Source: Trichosporon coremiiforme
Lineage: Eukaryota; Basidiomycota; Tremellomycetes; Trichosporonales; Trichosporonaceae
Assembly: GCA_039545355.1 (NCBI GenBank)
Contig: BCJJ01000026.1
Coordinates: 533,369 to 597,368 of the forward strand
Direction: 5' to 3'
Length of the DNA: 64,000 nucleotides
Positions 52,299 through 64,000 of the stretch are shown piece by piece; positions within the stretch are counted from its first letter, which is position 1, and the number at the start of each line of letters is the position of its first letter. The notes beneath the pieces are model-generated. The model was not told the origin of the DNA and did not search any database. It saw only the letters and a list, made by a program, of their open reading frames with translations. The translations under genes were made by a program, and so were the position numbers.

Positions 52299-55200
52299 AA
52301 GCCCGTCCCAAGTCCAGCCGCGAACGAGGGCGAGGGCGGGAACTGGGGTGAGCGCCGTGGCCACCTCGTCCGGCCTTGAGAAGCGGCCGCGCTCTGGCCA
52401 CTGTCAAAGCGCGCGGACACTGTGTAACTGCGGGAGAGTAGAGGATAACAGACGGAGCAGCAATGTAGCGTAGTCTCGGATCGGAGAAGGGGATGTATGT
52501 ACGAAACAGAGAAGGCACGGCCCGCATAGGAACGTTCCAATGACTGGTTGGAGTGGAAAGGAGTATGAGTACGCAGGGTACGCGGGGTACGCGGAGTACG
52601 AACACGGAGAAGCACGGTCTAGTCTGGAAGAAGTCAAAATGTCCTCGTAGTCAAGTGTTATGTTTATGATGCAGCAGTCACATGAACGCCCAACGCTCTC
52701 TTGATCGAAGGACATCTCCCCACCTCGATCACTTGCAAAAGGATGTATGGATGTATGGATACCCCCACCCCCGCAAGCTCACGAGGACATCCCCCGCGAA
52801 GCCACGGGGACAGCGGCCCCACCTTGCTGCTCACAAGAGTATGTCCCGGATGTCTCCACCTCCCCACTCCGACCTCCACACTCCGCAACAAAGGTCGAGA
52901 GGCGCCTACTCACCCGTCGGGGAACGTCGAGAAGGAACGATGTGGGCTAACGAGGTAGGTCAGGTGATCTACTTCGAGCTGTCAGCGGCAAATACCGGGC
53001 CTCGGAGATGTCGTTAGGAACAGAGAGGTACGCGGAGATTGCCCATGCGATAGCTTGGAGCGCTGTCTGGAACCGGAGCTTAATTGATGTCGACTGGGTC
53101 TGGAGCCGGGTCATCCCTGTGTCCAGATACCTGCCTCTGCGCCAAAATCGAGGAGGGCAGGAGGGGGAAACTGGACGGATAGGAACGGCCCAGTAGTGGC
53201 TCAAAGGACAGAGGGCAGGCCAGCGTTCGATCGAAAGCGTGAAAGCGGGGGAGCGAGGAACAGAAAACGGGGGAGAGTGGAGAAGGCTTGGCATCAGTCT
53301 CTATCTCACGCCCTATCTCCTCGTGCTGATTGCGAGATTAGGCGGAATTACACGAAGCCTGTGAGGGCTCAACCAAGAGGCTTGAGGCGCGAGGCGTGTC
53401 CGAGCGCCCCCGCTCGAATGGAGCGGGGGAGTGCGGGGTCGGGTGATCATGCAGCGAAGCGAAGCCAGGCGCTTGGATGTTCCGAGCCTCGCGAGTCCAC
53501 ATCTAAGCATGGTTCAGTTGAGCACGGGGTTGCCCTCGTCCCAAGCATGTGACGCATGCTATCCCTGACACCGATCGCTAATCAGCGGCTGAGCGGCTGG
53601 CAGTTCATAGCGATCGTCTACCAGGCGCGCCAGGCGCAGCTCGCGCCTCGCCTGTGTCATGTCCCGAACCTCCCTGCCATGTTCCGAGCACAGACTTTCC
53701 GATCCATCGATCCAGCAAGCCGCAACCTCGCGCGCAGCAAAGATACACCGGAACCGATACCGGTACATACGGCGCACACGGTACGGCGCAACGGGTGTCA
53801 GAGATCACGACGGTGAATCTTGCAAGCGAGGCAAAGCGAGGCAAGCGGCGGCGGCGGCAACCGCCAGATTTCGCTTCAAGACTGTCCGGATCGGCAAGCG
53901 GCAACCAACGCTTTGAGCGGTATCGCCTACCGCTTGTTGCGCGCTGGAATCGCGGGAACGCATGCCGCATGCCGCACACCGCACACTGGACACCGCAGAT
54001 GCGCAGATGTGCGGACCGCAGCGACTGCCTACGACGTCCCGGGGCCGGTCAAGGGTACGACGGAGCCGTAGGATCGGGGCGATTGCCCGTGTAGCAGACA
54101 CCGCTCCTTCGTCATTCCTCCAAAACCACCGTGAGCGTGTTCGTGAAAACGTGCATCCTGCTGTTCAAGAACCCCGTCTCACCCACTGACCCCATGCATA
54201 GGAATATGCATTGAGCAATGAGAGCCAGAATACGTTTCGGTCGCCGAGATGTCAAGGGGACAAGGGAGGAGATACGAGGACAGCCCAAAGAAATAAGCCG
54301 GCGCGTAAATTCGCCCGAAGGGTTCCCCCGCATACCCTAAGTAGCGCTGGATACCGAGAGGGAACGGAATATCACTCGTGGACTCGCTGGGGCCGATGTC
54401 ACTGGCCGCGTCGGGCACGTTGGGTACGCTGGGCAACGTGCAAGCCTGGGCCCGTGGTGAAGATCGCTGCGGGTCCGGATGCGGGTGCGACGATGCGGCG
54501 ACACGATGCGATGCGGCGAGTTGGGTGGCGCTTGCATCACTGTGATGGCACAAGCCGTAACCGGGACTCGGATCTGTGTGTCCGCTGATCATCCTGCAAA
54601 TGTTGCTGTGTATGTCGGGCCCACTCGCCGCCACATCAGCGGAATCCAATGTCGCATGCATGGGAATGTCTGCATTGAGTAGGAGTAGAAAGGAACTGGG
54701 AGAACTCGCTTTTCCCGCGCCGACGCCATTTCCCGGTCTTCGTCGCAATCCGTGTACCTTATCCAACCTTCGCCTCGTCTCGTGCTCGTCCCGAACTCGC
54801 CGAGCTTAATTCGTCAAATACAAAGGAGCCCGCGGGTTTGTAATACTACGCGATGTCGGAAATTTCTGTAATTACTGCCATTTGTATTGACCACTGAGCG
54901 ATGTTATGCAGACTGGGGTAAATCGAAAACTTTATTGAAGGTTGGTGAGCGGTGGGCGGCGGTGATCGCGCCATGCTTATGCACAATGCGCCAGGCTTAC
55001 TCGCCGACGAGACTCCCGGTGCCGATTCCGATCCCCGTGCCCTCCGTTCCCTCCGACTAAACCCACGTATCGCACAAACGGCGGCATGGCCCCCACCATC
55101 TACCCCTTGGTGGTTGTGGTCCTCCCTGGCTCACGCTCGCCCACGCCGTCAACCCGTCCACGGCGTGCACGGTGATCGCACCAGCCTCACCGAGCACACC

Positions 55201-55975
55201 GGGCACACTGGGCACACCGGCCCTCACCGGCCCGTCCTCGCTTGCTCCATGCTCTACAGTCCGTCCTTGACTCTCCTAGAACCCCTGGCTCCACGACAAG
55301 TGACGCCCGACGCCCGTGACGAAACGCGACGGCCCTGTACGCCACCTCGCTCGTCAGTCTGGACCTCACCGGTGTCTTACACTGTGGAGGACGCTAGGGC
55401 CCGACGGTACTCCCTTCACCCAGTGTAATCGGCAGATTATGCAGATTAGTCCAAGCCACACTCTCATGCACGCCATGCAGATTTTGTAGCCATGATGCGC
55501 ATCGCGGCCATGAATACCAATCTGCAATTCAGCCCACCTCCTTCATCACCTTCAGCCCCAGTGATGGACGACGTAGCGGCACGGCAATCGCCGGAACCCG
55601 TCGCAATCGCCATCCCCCATGCACACCTGCACTCTGCGATACCGTGAGGCTCCGCATGTTTCTCTGTTGCCAGACAAAGTGAGGCGAGAGCGCGTGCCTT
55701 CTGTGCCTCTGTGCCTCCTGCCTACAGTGCCTAGCCACGGTGCGGAACCACAGTCAACTCGAATCCAGCTCCATACCGTTCCGTGAGCGTACGTCGGTAT
55801 CGGGAGATTTCTCGTGTCAGTATCGACGGTATCAACGGTATCGGCATTTTCGCAGTTCTGGCTGCTTATGCATCGATGCAGGCGACCGAGGTGGCCGGGG
55901 TGAGGACGCGAGCGATGCCGCCGGCGAGCCCGGCGCGCCCGGAGCCCGATCAGCGGCGACTGGAATTGTCGCCTG

Positions 55976-56041
55976 CGGTCATACGGTCATACGGTCATAC
56001 GGTCATACGGTCATACGGTCATACGGTCATACGGTCATACA
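55976..56041 (+). repeat. Tandem 8-bp repeat (ATACGGTC), about eight copies
   Basis: Perfect head-to-tail units without spacers; a simple minisatellite, not a CRISPR. Confidence 0.9.
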
Positions 56042-56226
56042 GCCTGCGGCCATGAGGCCAGCGGGGCCAGCGGAACCACGCGGACGTCACTACTGTCATA
56101 GTCAGTCATGGTCGGGCTGGTAATCAACAAGGATCTGTCAGGATCAATGCAGGATCTGGGAGGCCAGGAATTGACCCAGCCAACCAGAGGCGTCAACGGG
56201 CGGACAACTGCGCCTTCCCCCTCCTT

Positions 56227-56246
56227 CCCCCCCCCCCCCCCCCCCC
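56227..56246 (+). repeat. Homopolymer of twenty C
   Basis: Uninterrupted C20; the true length is likely to vary or be misread. Confidence 0.85.
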
Positions 56247-56888
56247 GCCCGGTGTGCCCGGTAGAAGACGATTTCATCATCGGCGCGCCTGCATGCGCCT
56301 GTATTCGAGGCTGAGATGCTACTGGGCGAGTGATTCCCTATCATGTTGGACGTATGGCCGTCGCAGCCGAGCAGCCGTCGCAGCCGTCGCCCGTGGTACC
56401 GTTGCCCATGGGTCGCCCTATCGCTTGGCTGAGGCTGATGCCCTGTGACAGCTCGCGTAGGTGGGTGGGTGGGTGGGTGGATCGGGCTAAACGGACTGAA
56501 CGGCCCAAAATTCAAAACTTAATTACGACACGATACTCACTTGAACTGGGCTCTGAGACTCGACGACTCGGCTCGCGCTTGGCACGCAGCTGCCCCTAGG
56601 CCGACTCCACCCGTGCACACTAACCCCCTGCCCCCCCTCCCCCGCTTTCGGTCCACCCCCCGATCCCACCCTGCATCCACACAGGTTTAATCTGCCGACA
56701 CCGACCACTGCCTCGCTCCAACAATCCTATCCATCTTGCATCTCACTTTGCATACACTCATCAACAAACCACAACCTTCCTCGCTCGCATCTCATCTTTG
56801 CATTTGCATTTGCATCTCACCTGCCACCCCCCCCTCCCCCCTCCCCCTTCTTGTCTCGCCGACCACGACCTAGCGCATCGTCATCGCC

Positions 56889-57836
56889 ATGCCGTTCTTC
56901 GCAGACTTCCCCATCCCGACAGAGCGATACTGGACCCCCTCCCGGATACTCGCCTGGTCCGCGTCCCTCCCCACCCCTCTCCCCGCCGACACCCCTCCCC
57001 CGCGCAAGCCCGATGTCGCGACCAACCTCTCCCTGCTGCTCAACCAGGTTGCGACGAATTCTGCCTCCCTCCCGCCCGAGGCAGTGCACGGTCTGCTGAC
57101 GAGTGTGCTCCGCTCGCTCAGCCATGCGGCCGAGATGCGCAACCGCGAGCTCAACCTGCGTCTCCTCATGGTGCTGCTGACGAGCCTGAAGGGCCTTTGC
57201 GGGTGAGTACTACGATTGGGTGTTTGGTCAGCTGGAATAGTGCAGGTGGCCACGGAATGCGGAATGCGCGCGTGATGTCTCGCATTTCTTGCGCTCATGC
57301 AGGGGCTCAGGCTGGGTTCAGGCTTGGTTCCACCGAGCCACCATAGAGCCACCGAGCCACCGAGCCAACCAACCCTGCCACCTACCCACCGGATCTCGCA
57401 CATGACCCGATACTGACGATGCAGGACCCGCCCACCAACGCCCGCGAACAGCGACGAGGCGCGCGACCCCGCTCAGGACGACAGCAACGGGACGGCCACG
57501 GCCGCCGCCGCCGCGATGGCCATGGCGGCGACGGCCGCGAAGGCGGCCCAGCTCCAGCATCTCCAGCAACAGCGCGCCAACGTTGCGTCGTATGCCCAAA
57601 AGTTTGGTCCGCAGGCTGCCGCCGCCGCCGCTGCCGCGGGCATGCCTGGCCTGGCTGGACTGCCCGGTTCGGCGTCGAGCACTCCGTCCAACGCCCCGCC
57701 CACGCCTGCCGCTAGCCCGAGACAGGGCATCGCGCAGCTTGACCAGGGATACGCGGGCCAGATCCCGGGTCTCAATGGCCCGGTCAGGAATCAGCGCCAG
57801 AACCGCCGCGTCGACCCCCTCGCGCGGCCGATGTGA
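56889..57836 (+). CDS. Unrecognised Ala/Gln-rich protein with a helical N-terminal domain
   Basis: Two exons, 56889-57202 and 57425-57836, coding 241 residues. Residues 1-105 are likely a small helical domain (PPEAVHGLLTSVLRSLSHAA, then RNRELNLRLLMVLLTSLKGL). After the 222-nt intron comes a low-complexity Ala-, Gln- and Pro-rich region (ATAAKAAQLQHLQQQRANV, runs of eight Ala). The end is basic (NGPVRNQRQNRRVDPLARPM). This layout suits a nuclear or transcription-related protein, but I cannot name a family. Start is ATG 56889 in GCCATGCCG context; an alternative +56798 frame has no such support. Confidence 0.68.
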
Positions 57837-59149
57837 TGCTCCGGCGTGCTCGATCGAACCGATGGCGAGCAAAATTCTTTCCCCACCACGAGCCCACACG
57901 TCCCGCAAGCCACAATCGCACAGGGCGTGCAGGGCATAGCAGGGGTGTAGCAAGGGCTGCGCGGCCCCGACGGCCCCCACTATCGTACAGTGTTTGACGA
58001 TATCGCTTGACACAGGCTTATCGAGCATATCGCTATCGGCCTTATCATCCAACCCATTAACTCAACCATGTCTTCTCTTTGTGTGTTTATCTCTTCCTCC
58101 CAATCCTCCAAACCTCCAACCATTTACACTTAGTGCATCGCCCTGATTTTGATGCCTCTGTTGATAGGGGCGACCCGAAAAATGTGTTTAGCTATCTCTT
58201 ACCTATTGTCGCCATGTTGTATCCATTATTTCATCATCGAATGCATTGAACAATGAGAATGACGATGACCCCCACTAGGGGGTCTGCGGAGCATGCGGAG
58301 AGGTCTGCGGGGGCTGGTTGCGATTACTGATTACATTCACATACTGTGCAGCACTTGGGACAATACGAGTCTAGCTGTAATCGGGGTTGTGTGTGGAACC
58401 ACGCGGTCCATCGTGATCATGTGGATGAATGTGTGGCATGGCCAGCAACGAGTAGGCTACGATCGCAACCTGTCTCCAACTAGGGCGTAAGCGACGCCAA
58501 GCCCCCCGTGACCCCCGTACCCCCGTCCTCTGCGCAGTCCATTCGCTAGGTGGTGCTCATCCCCGACTCAACCGGAGCGACTGCGCGACCGGCATCACCG
58601 GCCGGGCCGGGTTTTGCGGTGGTAATGCTCGATGAGAAAGGGAGGCCATTGATTCATCCGTGACCGCAGAGGTGCACTCCTCTAACATGTGCTGCTTCCG
58701 GGGGGCCGTGTGCAATCCATTCTTCTCCACTTTTGTTGACACGATCAGCCCACCCCCCATGCACATGCACGCACACCCACTCGCCCACTCTGGCTTGGGC
58801 GGAGCAACATCCGCCGCAAGCACGGTGCCGCATATCCGCACACAGAGTGCCCATTCCACGGTAAGTGTGGGACGGAATGACGGGCCGAAACACCCGCGAC
58901 ACGTGCACTTCCTCACGTGACTCTGAGACTCCAGTGCTGGGAGGCACGTGGTATATCCCGGTCGTCCAGACCCGGTGACCGGAGATCTGAGGGCAGTCCG
59001 TCGGCCGATGAGCCAAAAGTCGGGTCTTGGACAATGCATACGCGCCGAGCACTCGATCCCGGCGGCTACGAAAACAAAGTCGGACATTGGGATTGCTTCA
59101 TCGCTTCGCTTCGCTCGACGACAAAGGACGACTTAGAGGAGGAAAGAGA
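57837..59149. other. Intergenic region; no gene seen
   Basis: 1.3 kb. A TCACGTGA-type palindrome lies at 58913-58920 (CTCACGTGAC). A 176-codon minus-strand frame (58557-59087) has no recognisable feature. Confidence 0.35.
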
Positions 59150-60401
59150 ATGAGCGACGTCTCGTTCCAGAGGGCTCTTGCTGTAAGTCTCGCGTCTTTA
59201 CCCCACGACAGCAGGTCTAGCAACGGGAACAGCAACAGCGACCAAGCGTATGGGAGGAGCACTGCGCTGTCCGATTGTCAAGTTCGGCTCTTATCTTGAC
59301 TAGTTGGGTAGAGGGAGGTGGTTATGCCTAAACTTGGTCTTGGCACGATCGACACTGGGATGACGAGCTGGTTCTCCTAAGAACGGAGCGGACGATTGCG
59401 ACATGAAGCGCGATCTCTTGTCAACAGAAGCTGTTCTTCCGACCCATGACTGGCCTGCAGTCGCCCTTCCTCCTGTCTCACCCCTCGATAACCCCCACCC
59501 CCTATCTCCCCGCTATGATCTTCCGCTGACGCCCAGTCCGGCGCGGCCTCCGGCCTAGCCGTAGACCTCATGTTCTTCCCCCTCGACACGATCAAGACGC
59601 GGATCCAGTCCCCCGGCGGCTTCCTGGCCTCTGGCGGGTTCCGGGGCATCTACCGCGGTGTCGGCTCCGTTGGCGCTGGATCTGCGCCCGGCGCTGCCGC
59701 CTTCTTCGTCACGTATGAGGCGCTGAAGAAGCAGCTTGCCCCGCGGCTGGGGGACAGGAGGGGGCTGGTGCACATGCTGGCTGCTAGTGGGGGAGAATTC
59801 GTGAGTCCGCTTGCTGCCAACTCGCTGCTGGAAGTGGGAACTGCCAGCTAATGCCCAGGTGTCATGCCTGATCCGCGTCCCCACCGAAGTCGTGAAACAA
59901 CGCACCCAGTCAGGCCTGTACGGCAAGTCGTCGTACGCGACGGCCCTGACGACCCTTCGCACAGAAGGCATCCGGGGCTTCTACCGCGGATTCGGCATCA
60001 CGATTGCGCGCGAGATCCCCTTCTCCTGCATCCAGTTCCCGCTGTACGAGTGGCTCAAGGCCAACCTCTTCGGCGAACCAAACTCGATCCAGGCCGCGCT
60101 GTGCGGCGCGCTTGCGGGCGGAACGGCGGCGGCACTGACGACCCCGCTCGATGTCGTCAAGACGCGTGTCATGCTCGAGAACCAAGGGTCTGGGCGGAGC
60201 GCATCGGTGCTCTCCTTCCCGAGCCGACTGGTTTCTATTGCGAGGAACGAGGGTGTCGCGCGGTTGTTCTCTGGCTGGGTGCCGCGCACAGTCATGATTG
60301 GCGCTGGTGGCGCCGTGTTCCTGGGCATTTACGATTTCTGCATCCACCTAGGCGTGCCCGGCGCTCCTGGGGTGCCGAGACATAAGGACGAGGTGAAGTA
60401 G
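59150..60401 (+). CDS. PET8: Mitochondrial S-adenosylmethionine carrier (Pet8/SAMC type)
   Basis: Three exons, 59150-59182, 59537-59800 and 59859-60401, coding 279 residues, the usual size. It has three mitochondrial-carrier repeats, each with the signature motif: PLDTIKTR, PTEVVKQR and PLDVVKTR. The second one, with Thr-Glu in place of Leu-Asp, is typical of S-adenosylmethionine carriers. The matching glycine-rich helices (GGFRGIYRGV, EGIRGFYRGFGI, GVARLFSGWVPR) are present. The protein imports S-adenosylmethionine into mitochondria in exchange for S-adenosylhomocysteine, for methylation, biotin and lipoate pathways. Exon 1 codes only 11 residues and is followed by a 354-nt intron; the exon 1 assignment is less sure than the rest. 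Confidence 0.9.
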
Positions 60402-60636
60402 GGCGAGGTGGTATAGATTGGGATAGACATGGCATTTCTCTTGCATAGCTGGGGGGAAGGGGGAGGGGGGGACTGGTTGTACTCACAACTGACAAGCTGA
60501 CTACTGCCTGGCCCAGTGACTGCTCACCCGGACGAACACCGTATTGACTGCAGGTAGTGACGTACGCCTGATGGAGGTGCGAAAGGGAGAAGCTGGGTGA
60601 CGAACTATTCTTGAAGTATGGAACCATGATGCCCCC

Positions 60637-61862
60637 GTGCTTCGCGCAAGTGGCAGCTCGCACCCGCTGTCCATCAGTGACCTCCTCACAGTCCGGTCAA
60701 CCCACACGGGCTGCCAGTGTCCGTCATGCCTGGCGCTAGCGCGAGGATACACATACTCGAAGCAATGGAGTAGAGAGCTACAACGACGTGGCCTTGTTTT
60801 CTCCATCCTGCTCTTCCTCATTTCCTTTCTCCTCATTATCACTGTTCTGACCCTTCTCATCGGCGCTCTGCTGTTCTCGACACAGCCCTTACTTCCGATC
60901 AGTCACACCACCGCCTCATCGGCCGCAGTGTCACGTTCATCAGATCTGCCCAGCATGGCGAAGTGGAGCGGGGAGGGCCAGCACAGCCAGAACGGCCTGC
61001 AGACGCAGCAAATCGAAACGCACGCCGTTCCAATGGCTCCCCCGTTCGGCATCTCGGCGGAGACCAACGCTGCATCTCCTCCCTCGGCACCGGCCAGTCC
61101 GCCCGCCAACATTCCCTCCGCCGAAGCCGCGCCCTTCAACGTGACCCTATCCGCCCCTTTGGGCTCAAAGTTCCTCTTGCCCGAGCACACCACGCTGCCC
61201 TTCCCACCGATGCGGATCTGCGCGTGCGCATCGTGCCAGACAAAGCCCTACCTCTTAAAGTGCCTGGACGAGGTACTCTGTCTCGGCGCAGCGGAGTAAA
61301 GGGCCGAGCTCGACCCCGAAGCCCCAACTGCACCCGTCTCGCCATCGGCTCCCCACTGGGACTCACCGACCATCCCTACCGGCGACCCTGCTGCCCCTAC
61401 TACCGGGTCCGTCGAAGCCGATACAGAGCTAGCCGCGTACCTCGCTACCCTGTCGCTGGATGGGCAGGAGAAGTTTCTGGCCAAACGCGCGCGCCAAGAA
61501 GGCTTTTTGGCACAGCGACACAACGATCTGGCAGAGGAGATGGCCCCACACGACCCGCCAAAATGCGGAGATGGAGGAGGAAGAGAAGGCAAGGCTCGAG
61601 AAGGAGCAGGAAGAGCAGGCAGAGTTGGACGCGAAGGAGAGGGCCGGGCTGGAGGCGAAAGAGCGTGCTTTGTGCGAGGAGAAGGAGCGACTTGAGAAAA
61701 GAAGAGAAGATTACGCTCGAGCAGAAGGAGGAGGAGGTGGCCACTGAGCGCCAAATGCTGCAGGAGGAGGAACAGCTTCGGCGTCAGCGCCAAGTGGCCC
61801 GAGGTGGTGAACGACAGAAGGTTTTTCTCAAGCCGAAGAACAAGACGAAGCGTAGGAAGTAG
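60637..61862 (+). pseudogene. Broken gene for a membrane protein with a long charged coiled coil
   Basis: The first frame (60637-61299, 220 residues) has a strong hydrophobic segment (LVFSILLFLISFLLIITVLT), a cysteine cluster before it (GCQCPSC) and another at its end (CACASCQ). It stops at TAA 61297-61299, but the same frame continues in a protein-like way (AELDPEAPTAPVSPS, then EKFLAKRARQEGFLAQRHND). A coiled coil follows in a second frame (EMEEEEKARLEKEQEEQAEL) from about 61570, and in a third frame from about 61697 (EEEVATERQMLQEEEQLRRQ) to TAG at 61860-61862. One stop and two shifts thus appear to break one ancestral frame. Undetected introns or sequencing errors are possible alternatives. 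I recognise no family. Confidence 0.5.
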
Positions 61863-62308
61863 CTCCTCAGCACCGCCCGCACCTCCGAGAGTCGCTTCTA
61901 TTGTCCCAGCTCATCCAGTGTTTCATTGTTTCGCATTTCAGTGTTTTCCATAGTTCGTTCCGTTGCCACATGTACAAGGTATCTTTGCTCGACTGCCAAC
62001 GCACTTCGGTCTGTTCTCCGAAGACTCTTCCAGCTGACACGTCGCCTGCCCCCTCGCAGTGGAGCACCGTTTCATCCCACGCGTCAAACATCACGACGCG
62101 CTCTGGCCGAACTCTATCGAAGCTCGACCCGCCACTTGGGTTCGCGACACGGCTAGCTGGTGGATCAGAGTCCAGGCTCACTCTCTCGCGTGCCTTCCCC
62201 TGCTGACCTTCATGCATCATGAAAGTCACGAGAAGCTCTCCAATACTGATTGTGGCATTATAACATCAAGTTCGTCTACTGAGTCCATCAGTTCCGTCCA
62301 GCAGCCCC
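61863..62308. other. Convergent 3' region; no gene seen
   Basis: 446 bp between the broken gene and the stop of the lectin gene. No feature recognised. Confidence 0.35.
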
Positions 62309-63074
62309 TCACGGGTGCCACACCATCCTCCCCCCAGTCTTAACAGGCAACCCATACTCGGCCAGTTCACTCGCATCCGCCCTCGCGAGCCTCGTGACAA
62401 ACTTCATCCGGAACGCCGGGTCCGATTTCACAGCCAGCGTGTCCCCATTGCCCATGCCCGACTCCTCGGCGTTGGCGGGCGAGACGCAGAACCCATAGTC
62501 GCGCCCGTTCTTCACGTAGAAGTCTACACCGTTGCCGAGGAAGGCGCACAGACTTGCGTCTTGCCATGTGAACCTTGCTGCGCTGTCGCAGGGCACGAGG
62601 GAGAGGGGGAGGTCGTACTCGCGTGAGATGTCGTAGTGGTCTCCGGAGCCTGGAGCGTTAGCGAGGCGTGCTGAGGTTGGACAAGAGAAGAGACGGGGAA
62701 GGAGGAGAAGGAGAGGCGCCAAGAAACAACTCACCAGGTGCCACGAAATGCAGACACATATCCGTATCCACCCTCCTGACTCTAAACCTCGGGATGCTTT
62801 TCGCCTTGAAGTTGTCAATGTCCAGGCGCACCTTCTCAAGCCGCCACTGCTGGTTCGTGCCGGCGTGGCATTCCCACATCTGCACCCTGCCGCTACCCTG
62901 GTCCTCGTCGAGGCAGAAGTTGGTCCCGAGCGGCAGTTCAGACTTCAAGGTCGTCACGCCCGTCATTGCGTCGCGGGGCTCGAGGGTGTGGTTCCGTTCT
63001 ATGGCTAGGGGGAGTGGAGTGGCCGCTGCCATGGGAACGGCGAGGAGGGTCGAGAGCAAGGTGGATAACAACAT
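62309..63074 (-). CDS. Secreted beta-trefoil (ricin-B-type) lectin-like protein
   Basis: Two exons, 63074-62735 and 62649-62309, coding 226 residues. A signal peptide is clear (MLLSTLLSTLLAVPMAAATP). Repeats then follow with the pattern of QxW lectin subdomains: LGTNFCLDEDQGSGRVQMWECHAGTNQQWRLE (cited here only as the region at residues 47-78), containing the CLD, CHAG and QQW elements, and later VDTDMCLHFVAPG. The second half retains strand-like spacing but fewer QxW signatures. The protein probably binds sugars outside the cell; there is no enzymatic partner domain, so no toxin function is suggested. The 85-nt intron has a CTAACGCTCCAG 3' end. The start at 63074 is preferred over one 15 codons upstream because it begins the signal peptide. 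Confidence 0.74.
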
Positions 63075-63810
63075 GGTGGTGAGAGTTTGGGGCGAGGATG
63101 CGTTTCGAAATCCAGTCAATCAGGAGATACTTGATTGGAATGTTGTACGTCGGTAACCGGCTTATATACAACGACGGAGGAGCGGCTGCATTGTTGGTTG
63201 CATGCCGGCGGAGGTAGGAGAGCACAATGACAGCACGGGTCCGAGGTCAACGGAGCTCGGAATAGATTGTCGTGTCGCAAGAACACCCCACGTTCCTCGC
63301 TGCGTTCGCTGCGAATGAGCAGTGTGGCGAGCCGCACACTGCCGAGGCGAGCTCCTGTGAGTGCGTTGGCAATACGACTCCGAGCCGGTGGTCAACGAGG
63401 GTAGTGTCAGCAAAGTCCGATGTATCACGGTACGTCAGCTTGAAACACCATTGTCGGGCTTGGGTGAGCGTGTGTATTGTTCTGCTACCACCCAACACAC
63501 AGTCGCAACTATAAGACTGCCCGCATGATCCCCTGTTGCACTCCCAAGTGCGAGCACAAGTCGCAGTCTGGTCGGATCAACATTTGGGTAGGGGCGCAGT
63601 ATTACCCTCCGAGATAACTGCCTGATGGTCACCGAGTTCGGGATTCGTGGCCCTCCCCAGGGAGTCGGTCAGGCACGTCTAGTACCTTCGGCCCTTTGCC
63701 TCGGGCGACGCCTGCAGATCAGTCTCCACTTCACTGGTATGATCAAGCTATGCATTTTAGGTATGGTGGATTGCTTGCTCCCGGGAGCACTGTAGGGTAG
63801 AGTGTGAGAA
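63075..63810. other. Intergenic region; no gene seen
   Basis: 736 bp with no supported gene; holds the lectin promoter and the 3' UTR of ERV29. Confidence 0.35.

Positions 63811-64000
<190 letters not shown>

Larger units (their letters stand above)
52299..56888. other. Gene-free, repeat-rich region
   Basis: 4.6 kb with no frame I can support. It holds short direct repeats (GTACGCGG-type near 52570-52600; GGATGTAT near 52741-52760), several CGCAC/CGGAC-rich simple stretches near 53900-54010, a tandem ATACGGTC array, a C20 run and GTGG repeats. The last 200 bp are C/T-rich and look like a leader. Confidence 0.45.

Noticed and set aside
55976..56041. CRISPR-like array
   Set aside because: The 8-bp units are directly joined, with no spacers; CRISPR arrays are also not expected in a eukaryotic nucleus.
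52300..56880. Many frames of 60-195 codons on both strands
   Set aside because: No conserved motif, splice pattern or start context; overlapping frames on opposite strands are expected by chance at this GC content.
58557..59087. 176-codon minus-strand frame
   Set aside because: Cys-scattered, no recognisable domain, and no supporting introns or leader; likely chance.

Overview
This is nuclear DNA of a GC-rich, intron-rich fungus. The protein families, the large number of very short introns (mostly 33-50 nt, GTGAGT-type donors, CTGAC/CTAAC branch sites only a few bases from the AG) and the pyrimidine-rich 5' leaders fit a basidiomycete yeast of the Tremellomycetes, perhaps Trichosporonales; the exact lineage is inferred, not proven. 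I see no bacterial, organellar or viral genes. Exon coordinates were worked out by hand from splice motifs, reading phase and family conservation.

Layout. 1-24.4 kb is a dense housekeeping block: the 3' end of a kinetochore-like gene, GCN1, cyclin H (CCL1), a 15-exon REC8-type cohesin, a five-finger CCCH protein like ZC3H3/Red5, DAHP synthase, VPS55, a GPI-type aspartic protease, a NEDD1-like coiled-coil protein and a secreted expansin-like protein. 24.4-32.3 kb has no recognisable protein gene but holds a minus-strand tandem array of intron-like units (about 27.2-28.8 kb) that looks like a multi-intron, probably non-coding transcript. 32.3-34.0 kb encodes a free-standing DUF2156 (MprF-like) aminoacyl-tRNA transferase. 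35.8-37.6 kb is a complete Tc1-type transposon with 27-bp terminal inverted repeats, whose transposase has one early stop. 38-41 kb has two small lineage-specific genes. 41.8-45.9 kb is a tandem cluster of membrane RING-H2 genes: two intact copies and one decayed. 46.6-52.3 kb has four unrecognised, low-complexity proteins. 52.3-56.9 kb is gene-free and repeat-rich. 56.9-64 kb carries an Ala-rich unknown protein, a mitochondrial S-adenosylmethionine carrier, a decayed membrane/coiled-coil gene, a secreted ricin-B-like lectin and the 3' end of ERV29/SURF4.

How genes may relate. Several pairs share divergent promoters: GCN1/CCL1, REC8/CCCH protein and DAHP synthase/VPS55. GCN1 belongs to amino-acid starvation sensing, and the DAHP synthase promoter has a TGACTC core of the kind bound by Gcn4/Cpc1. 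REC8 is head-to-head with a relative of Red5, a factor in the fission-yeast pathway that destroys meiotic mRNAs. The aspartic protease, expansin-like protein and lectin are all predicted to act at the cell surface or outside it.
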